Assembly: GCF_031085175.1 (NCBI RefSeq)
Contig: NZ_JAVHUY010000001.1
Coordinates: forward strand, 62,001 to 126,000
DNA from: Phytohabitans maris
GTDB lineage: Bacteria; Actinomycetota; Actinomycetes; Mycobacteriales; Micromonosporaceae
Length of the DNA: 64,000 nucleotides
Reading direction: 5' to 3'
Shown one piece after another: positions 16,268 to 24,104 of this stretch. Both the position numbers and the translations under genes were made by a program. The first letter of the stretch is position 1, and every line of letters begins with the position of its first letter. Below the pieces are notes generated by a model. The model had not been told where the DNA came from. It did no database searches and saw only the letters and a program-made list of their open reading frames with translations.

Positions 16268-16864
16268 GTGCCGGAGACCGACAAGGAACGATACGAGCGG
16301 AACTTCGCCGATCTGCTGCAGGAGCTTCGGGTCGCGCAGACCGGCGTGCAGATCCTGTTCGCGTTCCTGCTGACGCTCCCGTTCAGCGCCGGCTTCGACG
16401 AGGTGAGCCAGTTTCAGAAGGACGTCTACGTCGTGGCGCTGCTCGCCTCGGCGGGCGCGGCCGCCGCGCTGATCGCGCCCGTGGCGTACCACCGGGTGCT
16501 CTTCCAGCGCGGCCGCAAGCCGGAACTGGTCCGTTCGGCGCACCGGATGGCGTCCGTCGGGCTCGTGTTCATGCTGGTCGCGATGGTGAGCGCGGTGCTG
16601 CTGATCACCGACTTCATCCTCGATCGCTGGGTGGCCTGGCTGCTGAGCGGTGTCACGGCCGCCTGGTTCGTGCTGCTGTGGCTCATCCTCCCCCTGCTGC
16701 GCCGCGAGGACCGCGACGAGGTAGCGGCCCCGAGCCGCGAGGACCGCGACGAGTCCGCGTCTCCGTCCGGCGAGTCCGCGTCTCCGCCGGGCGAGTCCGC
16801 GTCTCCGCCGGGCGAGTCCGCGGCTCCGCGTGGCGAGGGCCGCGGCGGGTCCGTCACCCCGTAG
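16268..16864 (+). CDS. DUF6328-type small membrane protein
   Basis: A 198-residue protein with four predicted membrane helices between about residues 25 and 150 (I-L-F-A-F-L-L-T-L-P-F, then V-V-A-L-L-A-S-A-G, then L-V-F-M-L-V-A-M-V and A-W-L-L-S-G-V-T-A-A-W). A charged N-terminal T-D-K-E-R-Y-E-R precedes them. The layout fits the DUF6328 family, whose function is unknown. The cytoplasmic C-tail is built from 7-residue repeats of the type G-E-S-A-S-P-P, encoded by 21-bp tandem repeats, and is probably disordered. The start is GTG 16268. It stands alone between the AbiE remnant and the acyl-CoA dehydrogenase. Confidence 0.7.
   Translation: MPETDKERYERNFADLLQELRVAQTGVQILFAFLLTLPFSAGFDEVSQFQKDVYVVALLASAGAAAALIAPVAYHRVLFQRGRKPELVRSAHRMASVGLVFMLVAMVSAVLLITDFILDRWVAWLLSGVTAAWFVLLWLILPLLRREDRDEVAAPSREDRDESASPSGESASPPGESASPPGESAAPRGEGRGGSVTP
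16751..16834 (+). repeat. 21-bp tandem repeat, four units, in the DUF6328 gene
   Basis: Units begin at 16751, 16772, 16793 and 16814 with GAGTCCGCGTCTCCG followed by TCCGGC or CCGGGC; the fourth is diverged. The repeat keeps the reading frame and adds seven residues per unit to the tail, so copy number can vary without breaking the gene. Confidence 0.9.
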
Positions 16865-17036
16865 CGCGGCGACGGAGCCGAGACCGCCGCACGGCGGACA
16901 GCGACGAGATCGCCGCGCGGTAGCGACAAGACCGCGCGAAGACAGGACGGCACGACGATCGAGGCGAGAAACCTACCGCTGAGTAGTACCTGCGGGTAGC
17001 GTGGCAACAAGCCGATCCTCGTCAAGGGGGTGTGCC

Positions 17037-18926
17037 GTGACCGCGACCGTTTCGGAACAGCAGGCCAGGCAGGTCGCCGAGGCCGCGCGCGAGTCGGAGT
17101 GGCGTAAGCCCAGCTTCGGCAAGGAGCTCTTCCTGGGGCGTTTCCGGCTCGACCTGATCGACCCCTGGCCGACCCCGTCGCCGGAGTCCGTGGCCGACGC
17201 GGAGGAGTATCTGGCCAAGCTGGACGCGTACGTCCGGTCTGATGTAGACGGAGCGCGGATCGAGCGCGAGGCGCGGATCCCGGACGAGGTCTTCCACGGG
17301 CTGGCCGCGCTCGGCGCGTTCGGCATGAAGATCGACAAGAAGTACGGCGGGCTCGGGCTCTCCAATTTGCACTACTGCAAGGCGCTTACCCTCGCCGGCT
17401 CGGTAAACCCCTCGATCGGCGCGCTCCTCTCGGCGCACCAGTCGATCGGCGTACCGCAGCCGCTCAAGCTCTTCGGCACCGACGAGCAGAAGCGCACGTA
17501 CCTGCCCCGGCTCGCCGGCGGCGAGGTCTCCGCGTTCCTGCTCACCGAGCCGGACGTCGGCTCCGACCCGGCGCGCCTCGGCACCACCGCCGAGCCGGTC
17601 GAGGGCGGGTACAGGCTCAACGGCGTCAAGCTCTGGGCCACCAACGGCACCGTCGCCACGCTGCTGGTCGTGATGGCGCGTGTGCCCGACAAGGGCATCA
17701 CCGCGTTCGTGGTGGAGGGTGACAGCGAGGGGATCACGATCGAGCGGCGCAACGCCTTCCTCGGCCTGCGCGGCCTGGAAAACAGCTTGACCCGCTTCCA
17801 CGACGTCTTCGTACCCGCCGAGAACGTCATCGGCGGCCTCGGTAAGGGCCTCAAGATCGCGCTGACCACCCTGAACACCGGCCGGCTCTCGCTCCCCGCC
17901 ATGTGCGTCGGCGCCGGCAAGTGGTCGCTCAACGTGGCCCGGCAGTGGTCCGCGGAGCGGGTGCAGTGGGGGCGGCCGGTCGGCCAGCACGAGGCGGTCG
18001 CCAAGAAGATCGCGTTCATCGCCGCCACCACGTACGCGATGGAGTCCATGCTGGACCTCTCCTGCCTCATCGCCGACGACGACCGCAACGACATCCGGAT
18101 CGAGGCCGCGCTGGTCAAGCTCTTCGCCAGCGAGATGGCGTGGCAGGTGGCCGACGAGCTGATCCAGATCCGCGGCGGCCGCGGGTACGAGACGGCCGAC
18201 TCGCTGGCCGCCCGCGGCGAGCGCGCGGTCGAGGTCGAGCAGATCCTCCGCGACCTGCGGATCAACCGGATCTTCGAGGGATCCACCGAGATCATGCACC
18301 TGCTGATCGCCCGCGAGGCGGTCGACGCCCACCTCGCCGTCGCCGGCGACATCATCGACCCGGAGGCAAGCCTCGGGCGCAAGGCCCGCGCGGGCGCCAA
18401 GGCCGGCGCCTTCTACGCCAAGTGGCTGCCGACGCTCGCCGTCGGGCGAGGGCAGGTGCCCAACGGGTACGGCGAGTTCGGTCCGCTCGCCGCCCACCTG
18501 CGGTACGTGGAGCGCGCCTCCCGCAAGCTGGCCCGCTCGACGTTCTACGCGATGTCCCGCTGGCAGGGAAAGCTGGAGCGCAAGCAGGGCTTCCTCGGCC
18601 GGATCGTCGACATCGGCGCCGAGCTCTTCGCCATGTCGGCCGTCTGCGTGCGGGCCCGCGCCGAGCGCTCCACCCGGCCGGAAGGCGTCGAGCTGGCCGA
18701 CCTCTTCTGCCGCCAGGCGCGGCTGCGGGCGGAGGCGCTCTTCGCCGCCCTGTGGGACAACACCGACTCCCTCGACACCAAGGTCGCCCGCCGCGTGCTG
18801 GAAGGACGCTACGAGTTCCTCGAAGACGGCATCGTGCCCCCACCGTCGGACGCCGCCTGGGTCGCGACCTGGGAGCCCGGCCCGTCCGCGGCCGAAGACG
18901 TCCGCCGCCGCATCCCACCCCCATGA
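17037..18926 (+). CDS. acyl-CoA dehydrogenase, long FadE10-like form
   Basis: A 629-residue flavoenzyme that introduces the alpha-beta double bond into acyl-CoA. The N-terminal and middle domains show F-L-L-T-E-P-D-V-G-S-D-P-A-R and L-W-A-T-N-G-T (FAD and substrate loops). The C-terminal helical domain has Q-I-R-G-G-R-G-Y-E and I-N-R-I-F-E-G-S-T-E-I-M, the adenine-proximal motif. A ~180-residue C-terminal extension (residues ~450-629) makes it the long form seen in M. tuberculosis FadE10. GTG 17037 has an AAGGGGG site. No other beta-oxidation gene is adjacent, so its chain length preference is unknown. Confidence 0.92.
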   Translation: MTATVSEQQARQVAEAARESEWRKPSFGKELFLGRFRLDLIDPWPTPSPESVADAEEYLAKLDAYVRSDVDGARIEREARIPDEVFHGLAALGAFGMKIDKKYGGLGLSNLHYCKALTLAGSVNPSIGALLSAHQSIGVPQPLKLFGTDEQKRTYLPRLAGGEVSAFLLTEPDVGSDPARLGTTAEPVEGGYRLNGVKLWATNGTVATLLVVMARVPDKGITAFVVEGDSEGITIERRNAFLGLRGLENSLTRFHDVFVPAENVIGGLGKGLKIALTTLNTGRLSLPAMCVGAGKWSLNVARQWSAERVQWGRPVGQHEAVAKKIAFIAATTYAMESMLDLSCLIADDDRNDIRIEAALVKLFASEMAWQVADELIQIRGGRGYETADSLAARGERAVEVEQILRDLRINRIFEGSTEIMHLLIAREAVDAHLAVAGDIIDPEASLGRKARAGAKAGAFYAKWLPTLAVGRGQVPNGYGEFGPLAAHLRYVERASRKLARSTFYAMSRWQGKLERKQGFLGRIVDIGAELFAMSAVCVRARAERSTRPEGVELADLFCRQARLRAEALFAALWDNTDSLDTKVARRVLEGRYEFLEDGIVPPPSDAAWVATWEPGPSAAEDVRRRIPPP

Positions 18927-18940
18927 CCCAGAGACTTTGA

Positions 18941-19050
18941 GCTACCGCGACGTCCGCCGTGGTCCAGACCGTTGTGCGGGGTCCCCGGGGAACGTGGAGC
19001 GCAGCGGAGCGTTTTCTTGGGGTGCGTTCCCGCGGCCGCACCCTCCGCCG
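18941..19050 (+). repeat. intergenic repeat family A, full copy (A2)
   Basis: A ~110-bp unit starting GCTACCGCGACGTCCGCCG, passing through GGTCCAGACCGTTGTGCGGG, GTCCCCGGGGAACGTGGAGC, GCAGCGGAGCGTTTTCTTGG and ending in GGCCGCACCCTCCGCC. A near full-length copy in the opposite orientation is at 26625-26738. The centre holds the palindrome-like TCCCCGGGGA. Confidence 0.8.
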
Positions 19051-19066
19051 TTGGTCGGCCCGGGCT

Positions 19067-19114
19067 GATCGTGGTATCCCGGTGCCCCGCTGGGGGCACC
19101 TGAGTACCACGATC
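19067..19114. repeat. 48-bp hairpin repeat family B, copy 1
   Basis: Outer arms GATCGTGGTA and TACCACGATC are perfect. An inner stem GGTGCCCC / GGGGGCACC sits around a small loop. The same 48-bp architecture recurs at 19161 and at 62911. Confidence 0.85.
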
Positions 19115-19160
19115 TCAACGACCGCCCGGCGCTCGTCGGGAAGGCCGGACCGTCCCAGCA

Positions 19161-19208
19161 GATCGTGGTACGGATCCGCCCGCCCGAGGGCACCTGCGTA
19201 CCACGATC
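19161..19208. repeat. 48-bp hairpin repeat family B, copy 2
   Basis: It has the same length and the same perfect outer arms GATCGTGGTA / TACCACGATC as copy 1. The inner part is diverged on the left (CGGATCCGCCCGCCC) but keeps GGGCACCTG on the right, so the outer stem is better conserved than the inner one. Confidence 0.8.
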
Positions 19209-19310
19209 TCGACCACCCCGCCCAGTAGTGATCGCCGCCTGGGCCGGGCGGCGGGCTGACGCTCCCGAGCGCGCCAGGCTCACAGCCTTGATCGACTAGC
19301 GTGAGTGGCA

Positions 19311-19405
19311 TTGTCCAGACCGTTGTGCGGGGTCCCCGGGGAAACGTGGAGCGCAGCGGAGCGTTTTCTTGGGGGTGCGTTCCCGCGGCCTTACCCTCCG
19401 CGTTG
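19311..19405 (+). repeat. intergenic repeat family A, partial copy (A3)
   Basis: It starts at TTGTCCAGACCGTTGTGCGG and runs to CCCGCGGCCTTACCCTCCGC, nearly identical to A2 but lacking the first ~20 bp. One extra base in GGGGAAACGTGG and one in CTTGGGGGTGC distinguish it. Confidence 0.8.
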
Positions 19406-19423
19406 GCTGCGGTTACCCCACTA

Positions 19424-19506
19424 CACCGCCGCGTGGTTGCCGGGGTGCCCCGTCTGTGCGGGCAGCTCCAGAGCTCCGCGCGCACACGCCTGTGCCGCTG
19501 CCGATG
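19424..19506 (+). repeat. intergenic repeat family C, copy 1
   Basis: An ~80-bp segment containing GGGGTGCCCCGTCTGTGCGG and GCAGCTCCAGAGCTCCGCGC. It aligns along its length with the reverse complement of 62768-62852. The AGCTC..GAGCT part is self-complementary. Confidence 0.65.
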
Positions 19507-19535
19507 CCCTCCACGTTCCCCGGGGACCCCGCGCA
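19507..19535 (-). repeat. fragment of repeat A in inverted orientation
   Basis: CCTCCACGTTCCCCGGGGAC followed by CCCCGCGC is the inverted core of A3, so A3 and this fragment bracket repeat C as an inverted pair. Confidence 0.6.
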
Positions 19536-19567
19536 TGCGGTCCGCAGCTGAGGCGGACCGGGGTAAG

Positions 19568-20167
19568 TCAGGCGCGTAGACCCAGGCCTTTGAGCTCCAG
19601 GGCGGCGAGTGCCCGCAGGGTGTCCTCGTCGCCGCGGCGCCAGGCCTGGGCGACGTCGGGGTCGATTTTCGTCAGCTTGCGGAGCGGCTGGGTGGCCAGG
19701 GCGCGCAGGGCCAGGAGGTCGCGGCCGGCGGGGGCCGAGCGGAGGGTGGCCGCGGCGCCGGCGCGGCGGATCCAGCGTACGCGCAACGGGAGCCACACGA
19801 AGAGCACCAGCCCGAGCGGAAACACCAGCAGGCCGAGGGAGAGGGCGAGCGCCAGGTCGTTGACCACGTCCTGTTGCTGCTGCCCGGCGCCGGCCAGGGA
19901 GCGGGCGGCGTCGGCGGCGCCGTTGAAGGGCGCGGTCAGCTCGTCGCCCACGATCGGTACCCGGTTGATTTTGCCGCCCACATCGGACAGACCGTCGGCG
20001 AGCCCGGTGCCGGCACCCTCCAGCCGCTGCCCCGGTACGGCGAGCTTCTGCACCAGGTCGTGCAGCCACATCGCGGCCCGGACGGCGGCGTACACCCAGG
20101 CGACGACGAGCAGATCGGTGACCAGTTGGCGGGCGGCGGCGGGGGCGCGATCGGCGTAAATCTTCAC
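19568..20167 (-). CDS. uncharacterised membrane protein
   Basis: A 199-residue protein I cannot assign to a family. One membrane helix lies near residues 18-38 (L-L-V-V-A-W-V-Y-A-A-V). A second hydrophobic stretch of about 30 residues (L-A-L-S-L-G-L-L-V-F-P-L-G-L-V-L-F-V-W-L) lies near 115-145. Between them is an extracytoplasmic loop with G-I-N-R-like and Q-Q-Q-Q segments. The C-terminal 50 residues are basic and cytoplasmic, ending E-L-K-G-L-G-L-R-A. The start is GTG 20165-20167 (V-K-I-Y-A-D-R). It follows zur by 29 bp on the same strand and may be its operon partner, but a zinc role is not evident. Confidence 0.65.
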   Translation of the reverse strand: MKIYADRAPAAARQLVTDLLVVAWVYAAVRAAMWLHDLVQKLAVPGQRLEGAGTGLADGLSDVGGKINRVPIVGDELTAPFNGAADAARSLAGAGQQQQDVVNDLALALSLGLLVFPLGLVLFVWLPLRVRWIRRAGAAATLRSAPAGRDLLALRALATQPLRKLTKIDPDVAQAWRRGDEDTLRALAALELKGLGLRA

Positions 20168-20196
20168 GGGATCAGCGTCTCGCACCGCCTGCAAGA

Positions 20197-20613
20197 TCAC
20201 CCGGTGCGGGTGGCGCACTCCGGGCAGGTGCCGAAGATCTCCAGGGTGTGGCTCACGCCGACGAAACCGTGCTGCGCCGCCACCCGCTCGGCCCAGCTCT
20301 CCACCGCCGGGCCCTCGACCTCGACCGTGCGGCCGCACGAGCGGCAGACCAGGTGGTGGTGATGGCCTTCGCTGCACCGGCGGTACAGGTGCTCGCCGCC
20401 CGGTGGCCGCATCACGTCGACCTCGCCGGAGTCGGCCAGGCCCTGCAGCGTGCGGTAGACCGTGGTCAGGCCGACCCGCTCACCCCGCTCGCGGAGCATC
20501 GCGTGCAGCTCCTGCGCGCTGTGGAAGCCCTCCACCTCGCCCAGCAGCGAGCTGACGGCGGTGCGCTGGCGGGTGTTGCGGACCGCCGCCCCGGTCCCCT
20601 CGTCGATGCTCAC
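20197..20613 (-). CDS. zur: zinc uptake regulator Zur (Fur family)
   Basis: A 138-residue Fur-family repressor. The winged helix is at residues ~1-80 (T-R-Q-R-T-A-V-S-S-L-L, T-T-V-Y-R-T-L-Q). The metal domain has H-L-Y-R-R-C and H-H-H-H-L-V-C-R-S-C-G with the structural C-x-x-C pair and a second pair C-P-E-C near the end. Family members sense Fe, Mn or Zn; here the znuACB genes directly upstream and a perfect Zur box before znuA argue for zinc. It is the fifth gene of the znuACB-arsR-zur run. When zinc is replete it should repress the whole unit. Confidence 0.92.
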   Translation of the reverse strand: MSIDEGTGAAVRNTRQRTAVSSLLGEVEGFHSAQELHAMLRERGERVGLTTVYRTLQGLADSGEVDVMRPPGGEHLYRRCSEGHHHHLVCRSCGRTVEVEGPAVESWAERVAAQHGFVGVSHTLEIFGTCPECATRTG

Positions 20614-20710
20614 CGTATCTCCTTGATCGCTCGCTCACCGCCGTCGTGAGCCGACGCCGCCGGGCTCTGCCGGCGGGCTCGCTCTGCTCGCTTCGGCCCT
20701 GGCTGCCGGC

Positions 20711-21073
20711 TCAATCCGGGCTGGTCGCTCCGCGCCCGGCTCCGGGTTGAGCCAGCCGCGGGCCAGGCTCCCTCACGTGTACCTCCCGTGCGTGGCTGAC
20801 GGCGTCGGCCACGATGTGCGCGATGTGCTCGTCGACCAGCGTGTACGCGATCTCGCGGCCGCGCCGGGAGCCCCGCACCACGCCGGCGCCCCGCAGGACG
20901 CGCAGGTGCTGGGAGACCAGCGGCTGCGGAGCGCCGAGCTTGTCGACCAGCTCGTGCACGCACCGCTCACCGCCGGCGAGCTCGGTGACGATCGCCACCC
21001 GGATAGGCGCGGACAGAGCGCGGAGCAACTCGCCCGCACCCTCGTACGCCTCGTATCCGGCCGTCGTGGTCAC
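20711..21073 (-). CDS. ArsR/SmtB-family metal-sensing repressor
   Basis: A 120-residue winged-helix protein with L-L-R-A-L-S-A-P-I-R-V-A-I-V, recognition helix Q-P-L-V-S-Q-H-L-R-V-L-R and wing R-R-G-R-E-I-A-Y-T-L. The last helix carries D-E-H-I-A-H-I-V and H-A-R-E-V-H, i.e. D-x-H..H..H ligands of the alpha-5 site used by SmtB/CzrA to bind zinc. In mycobacteria an SmtB-type gene sits next to zur in the same way. It starts at GTG 21073, 28 bp after the znuB stop. Its targets are probably zinc export or the zur gene itself. Confidence 0.9.
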   Translation of the reverse strand: MTTTAGYEAYEGAGELLRALSAPIRVAIVTELAGGERCVHELVDKLGAPQPLVSQHLRVLRGAGVVRGSRRGREIAYTLVDEHIAHIVADAVSHAREVHVREPGPRLAQPGAGRGATSPD

Positions 21074-21101
21074 CCCGCAACCGTAGTCCAAACGAGGGCG
21101 G

Positions 21102-21977
21102 TCAGCGTTCGAGGACCACGTCCGGGGGCTCCACGTCGGCGGTTTGGGGGAACGCCTGGACCCGGCGGCGCAGCAGCCGCCAGGCCGCCGCCCCGGCGGC
21201 GATCGCGACGAAGCCGCCGATGGCCAGCACCACGATCGTCGCGCCGGCCGCGGTGTCCGCCTCGCCGGCCAGCCACACGCCGACGCCGGCGGAGAGCACA
21301 CCCAGCCCCATCGCGAGCGCCATCGTGCCCCGGAAGCCCCGCGTCACCTGCTGCGCCGCCGCCACCGGTACCACCATCAGCGCGCTGACCAGCAGCAGCC
21401 CGACGGTACGCATGGCGATCGTGACGGTGACCGCGGCGGTGACCGCGATCAGCACGTTGAGCGTGCGGACCGGCAGGCCGGAGACGCGCGCGTACTCCTC
21501 GTCGTGGCAGATCGCGAACAGCGCCGGGCGCAGCAGCAGCATCGCGGCGAGCACCGCCGCGCCCAGCACGACGATCACGACCAGGTCGTCGCGGGAGGTG
21601 GTGGTGAGCGAGCCGAAGAGGTACGCCATGAGGTTGGCGTTGCTACGGTTGCTGGAGAGGCCGACGAGCATCACGCCGCCCGCGATGCCGCCGTAGAAGA
21701 GCAGCGCGAGGGCCTGGTCGCCGGAGGTGCGGCCGCGCTCGCGGAGCAGCTCGATCGCGACGGCGCCGACCGTGGAGACGATCACGGCGGTGAGCACGGG
21801 GGAACGGTCGAGCAGCAGCCCCACCCCGACCCCGGTGAGCGCCACGTGGCCGATGCCGTCGCCGATCAGGGACATCCGCCGCTGCACCAGGTAGATGCCG
21901 AGCGCGGGCGCGGACAGCCCGATCACGAGCGCGCCGATCAGCGCCCGGACCATGAAGTCGTACTGGAACATGCTCAC
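21102..21977 (-). CDS. znuB: zinc ABC transporter permease
   Basis: A 291-residue integral membrane protein with about eight to nine helices, in the ABC-3 permease family for Zn/Mn. Typical features are A-L-G-I-Y-L-V-Q-R-R-M-S-L-I-G-D-G-I-G-H, the conserved cytoplasmic coupling loop, and the T-V-G-L-L-L-V-S-A-L-M-V-V-P helix. It starts at GTG 21977, overlapping the znuC stop (GTGA); an ATG two codons later is an alternative. The C-terminal ~30 residues are a soluble tail. It is third in the operon znuA-znuC-znuB-arsR-zur. Confidence 0.92.
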   Translation of the reverse strand: MSMFQYDFMVRALIGALVIGLSAPALGIYLVQRRMSLIGDGIGHVALTGVGVGLLLDRSPVLTAVIVSTVGAVAIELLRERGRTSGDQALALLFYGGIAGGVMLVGLSSNRSNANLMAYLFGSLTTTSRDDLVVIVVLGAAVLAAMLLLRPALFAICHDEEYARVSGLPVRTLNVLIAVTAAVTVTIAMRTVGLLLVSALMVVPVAAAQQVTRGFRGTMALAMGLGVLSAGVGVWLAGEADTAAGATIVVLAIGGFVAIAAGAAAWRLLRRRVQAFPQTADVEPPDVVLER

Positions 21978-22738
21978 GGCTGAAACACCCCGTGCGGCGC
22001 CGGATGCTCGTGCGGGTGGACGTGGTCGTGGCCGGGCAGGGCGTGGTGGCCCGCCGGGGGAGGGCACGCGCCGTCGTGCGCGATCCGTCCATCGTGTACG
22101 ACCACGGCGCGCCCCACCAGCGGCTGCAGCGGCCCGAGCTCGTGCGCGACCAGCAGCACCGTCCCGCCGCCGGCCACGAACCCGCGCAGCGCCTCCGCGA
22201 ACGCCTCCTGGCTGGCCGCGTCGACCCCGGCCGTGGGCTCGTCGAGCACCAGCAGCTCGGGCTCGCCGGCGAGCGCGCGGGCGATCAGCGTGCGCTGCTG
22301 CTGCCCACCGGAGAGGGTGGCGACCGGGTCGGCGGCCCGCCCGGCGAGGCCCACGGCGTCGAGCGCGGCGGCCACGGCGGCCCGGTCGGCGGCGCCGGGC
22401 GGGCGGAGCACACCGCGGCGGGCCAAGCGGCCGGAGGCGACGACCTCGCGCACCGTGGCGGGCACGCCGCTGCCAGCGCCGATCCGCTGCGGCACGTACC
22501 CGATCCGGTGCCACTGCCGGAAGCGGCGCAGCGGCGTGCCGAAGAGCGAGACGGTGCCGGCCCGGAGCGGGATCAGCCCGAGGACCGCGCGGATCAGGGT
22601 GGACTTGCCCGAACCGTTCGCACCCAGGATCGCCACCACCTCGCCGGCGGTGACGCGGAGCGAGACGTCACGCAGGACGGGGCGGTCGCCGTAAGCGACC
22701 ACCCCGTGCGAGACGTCCACGACGTTCGTATCGCTCAC
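21974..22738 (-). CDS. znuC: zinc ABC transporter ATPase with His-rich tail
   Basis: A 254-residue ABC ATPase with Walker A G-A-N-G-S-G-K-S-T, Q-loop Y-V-P-Q-R, signature L-S-G-G-Q-Q-Q-R-T, Walker B L-L-V-L-D-E-P-T and H-loop V-A-H-E. After the ATPase core comes a histidine-rich tail of about 25 residues (G-H-H-A-L-P-G-H-D-H-V-H-P-H-E-H), which could buffer or sense zinc at the cytosolic mouth, as suggested for the His-rich end of E. coli ZnuC. The GTG start overlaps the znuA stop (GTGA). Confidence 0.93.
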   Translation of the reverse strand: MSDTNVVDVSHGVVAYGDRPVLRDVSLRVTAGEVVAILGANGSGKSTLIRAVLGLIPLRAGTVSLFGTPLRRFRQWHRIGYVPQRIGAGSGVPATVREVVASGRLARRGVLRPPGAADRAAVAAALDAVGLAGRAADPVATLSGGQQQRTLIARALAGEPELLVLDEPTAGVDAASQEAFAEALRGFVAGGGTVLLVAHELGPLQPLVGRAVVVHDGRIAHDGACPPPAGHHALPGHDHVHPHEHPAPHGVFQP

Positions 22739-23709
22739 GTGCTACAGCCCAGCGCCGGCTCGAGGGTCGCGAGGTTTTTCCGCATCACCGAAAAGTAGTC
22801 GTCCGAGCTGCCCGGCTGCAGCCCCTCGATCGGATCGAGCACCGCGGTCTTCGCCCCGACCTCGTTCGCGATGGTCTCGGCCACCTTCGGGCTCACCAGC
22901 GTCTCGAAGAAGATCGTGGTCGCCTTGTGCTCACGCGCCTCGGTGGCCACCTCGGCCAGCCGCTGCGGGGAGGGCTCGTCCTCGGGGGTGAGGCCGGTGA
23001 TGCCGATCTGCTCCAGGTCGTACCGGTCGGCCAGGTACCCGAACGCGGAGTGGCTGGTCACGATCTCCCGCCGCTGGCAGGTCTTCAGCCCCGCCGCGTA
23101 CTCCTTGTCCAGCGTGTCCAGGTCGGTCCGCAAGGTCGCCGCGCGGGCCGTGTAGTCGGCGGCGTGGTCGGGGTCGGCCTGGCCGAGCCGCTCGGCGACC
23201 TTCTCGCCGATGGTGGCCAGGCGGGTGGGGTCGAGCCAGACGTGCGGGTCCTTGCCGCCCGCCGCCTCCTCGTGCTCTTCCTCCTCGGCGCCGGCCTCCT
23301 CGCCCTCGTGCTCGTGGCCCGCCGTGGCGTCCAGCAGCGGCACGGCGGTCGACACGTCGAACGCCCGGTCGCCGCCCTGCTGCTCCACCGCCTCGTCGAC
23401 GGCCGGCTGGAAGCCCTTGAGGTAGACGACCACCTTTGCGTCGGCGATCTGGGCGACCTGGTCGGCGTTGAGCTCCAGGTCGTGCGGCTCGGCGCCGGGC
23501 TTGGCGAGGTTGGTCACGCTCACGGCGTCGCCGCCGACCCGCTCGGCGACGAACTGCAGCGGGTAGAAGGCGGCCACGACGTCGAGCTTGCCGGCGACGG
23601 CACCGGTGTCCGAAGAGGCGTCGTCACCGCAGGCGGTCAGCGCGCCGAGCGCGAGGGCGGCGGCAGCGGCAGTGGCGAGGAAGGCCCGAGGGGTGGGGCG
23701 GTTACGCAT
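22735..23709 (-). CDS. znuA: zinc-binding lipoprotein ZnuA (cluster A-I)
   Basis: The extracytoplasmic zinc receptor of 324 residues. Signal peptide with lipobox L-T-A-C (Cys near 27). The mature protein has the metal ligands in P-G-A-E-P-H-D-L-E, in K-D-P-H-V-W-L-D-P, in V-T-S-H-S-A-F-G-Y and in a late Asp. A loop of about 30 residues rich in His and Glu (H-E-H-E-G-E-E-A) lies before the second ligand, a hallmark of zinc rather than manganese receptors. ATG 23707-23709 gives the canonical lipoprotein signal. First gene of the zinc operon; a Zur box lies 22 bp upstream. Confidence 0.94.
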   Translation of the reverse strand: MRNRPTPRAFLATAAAAALALGALTACGDDASSDTGAVAGKLDVVAAFYPLQFVAERVGGDAVSVTNLAKPGAEPHDLELNADQVAQIADAKVVVYLKGFQPAVDEAVEQQGGDRAFDVSTAVPLLDATAGHEHEGEEAGAEEEEHEEAAGGKDPHVWLDPTRLATIGEKVAERLGQADPDHAADYTARAATLRTDLDTLDKEYAAGLKTCQRREIVTSHSAFGYLADRYDLEQIGITGLTPEDEPSPQRLAEVATEAREHKATTIFFETLVSPKVAETIANEVGAKTAVLDPIEGLQPGSSDDYFSVMRKNLATLEPALGCST

Positions 23710-23730
23710 AACCCCTACTCTCCGCCGAGA

Positions 23731-23745
23731 TGACAATGATTGTCA
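23731..23745. promoter_or_regulatory. Zur box
   Basis: TGACAATGATTGTCA is a perfect 7-1-7 inverted repeat, matching the known actinobacterial Zur operator pattern (TGA-AATGATT-TCA type). It lies 22 bp before the znuA ATG, where it would block the promoter of znuACB-arsR-zur when zinc is sufficient. Confidence 0.92.
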
Positions 23746-23781
23746 AAAGCGCATGGGTCGATGCCCGTTGTTGCCTTTCCT

Positions 23782-23835
23782 GTGATCGAAGCTCCCGCCA
23801 TGTCGCTAGAACGACGTGAAGGGAGCTTCGATCAC
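23782..23835. repeat. 54-bp palindromic repeat family D, copy 1
   Basis: Arms GTGATCGAAGCTCCC and GGGAGCTTCGATCAC are perfect 15-mers. The centre has a second short stem and a CTAG. The TGA stop of the DUF6703-type gene (23832-23834) lies inside the right arm, so the hairpin starts at the stop codon and probably ends that transcript. Confidence 0.92.
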
Positions 23836-24080
23836 AGGATCTTGAACAGTGCCGCCACGAGTAGCAGGCCCAGCATGATCACCCGGATCGACCGGGTCCG
23901 CGGCGCGGTCACCGGCCAGGTGCGGCTCATCAGGTAGACCATCCCGGCGGCCAGCGCGAGCAGCACCACCCCGCCGAACGCCCCGGGCGCGAAGAGGCCG
24001 ACGAGCACCACGACCAGCGCACCGAGGAACGCGGCGGTCGGGTTGATCCGGGCCAGCCGGGCGTCACGCGTACCCTTCAT
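23832..24080 (-). CDS. DUF6703-like small membrane protein
   Basis: An 82-residue protein: basic N-terminus (M-K-G-T-R-D-A-R-L-A-R), the N-P-T-A-A-F-L-G-A-L-V-V motif, two helices (about 15-32 and 35-52), a short basic loop T-A-P-R-T-R-S-I-R and a third helix to the C-terminus. This agrees with the DUF6703 family of unknown function. The stop codon lies inside a 54-bp palindromic repeat. It is divergent from the ABM-domain gene, with 24 bp between the start codons. Confidence 0.7.
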   Translation of the reverse strand: MKGTRDARLARINPTAAFLGALVVVLVGLFAPGAFGGVVLLALAAGMVYLMSRTWPVTAPRTRSIRVIMLGLLLVAALFKIL

Positions 24081-24104
24081 GGATTCAACTCTAAGGAGGC
24101 GCGC

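Larger units (their letters stand above)
18927..19567. other. 641-bp convergent intergenic region packed with short repeats
   Basis: No gene is supported between the acyl-CoA dehydrogenase and the convergent membrane-protein gene. Instead it holds, in order, a full repeat A, two 48-bp hairpin repeats B, a partial repeat A, repeat C and a short inverted fragment of A. Open frames here merely read through the repeats. Confidence 0.8.

Noticed and set aside
18941-19535. CRISPR array or tandem regulatory array in the repeat-rich spacer
   Set aside because: Repeats differ in family, length and spacing, with no regular repeat-spacer pattern and no cas genes.
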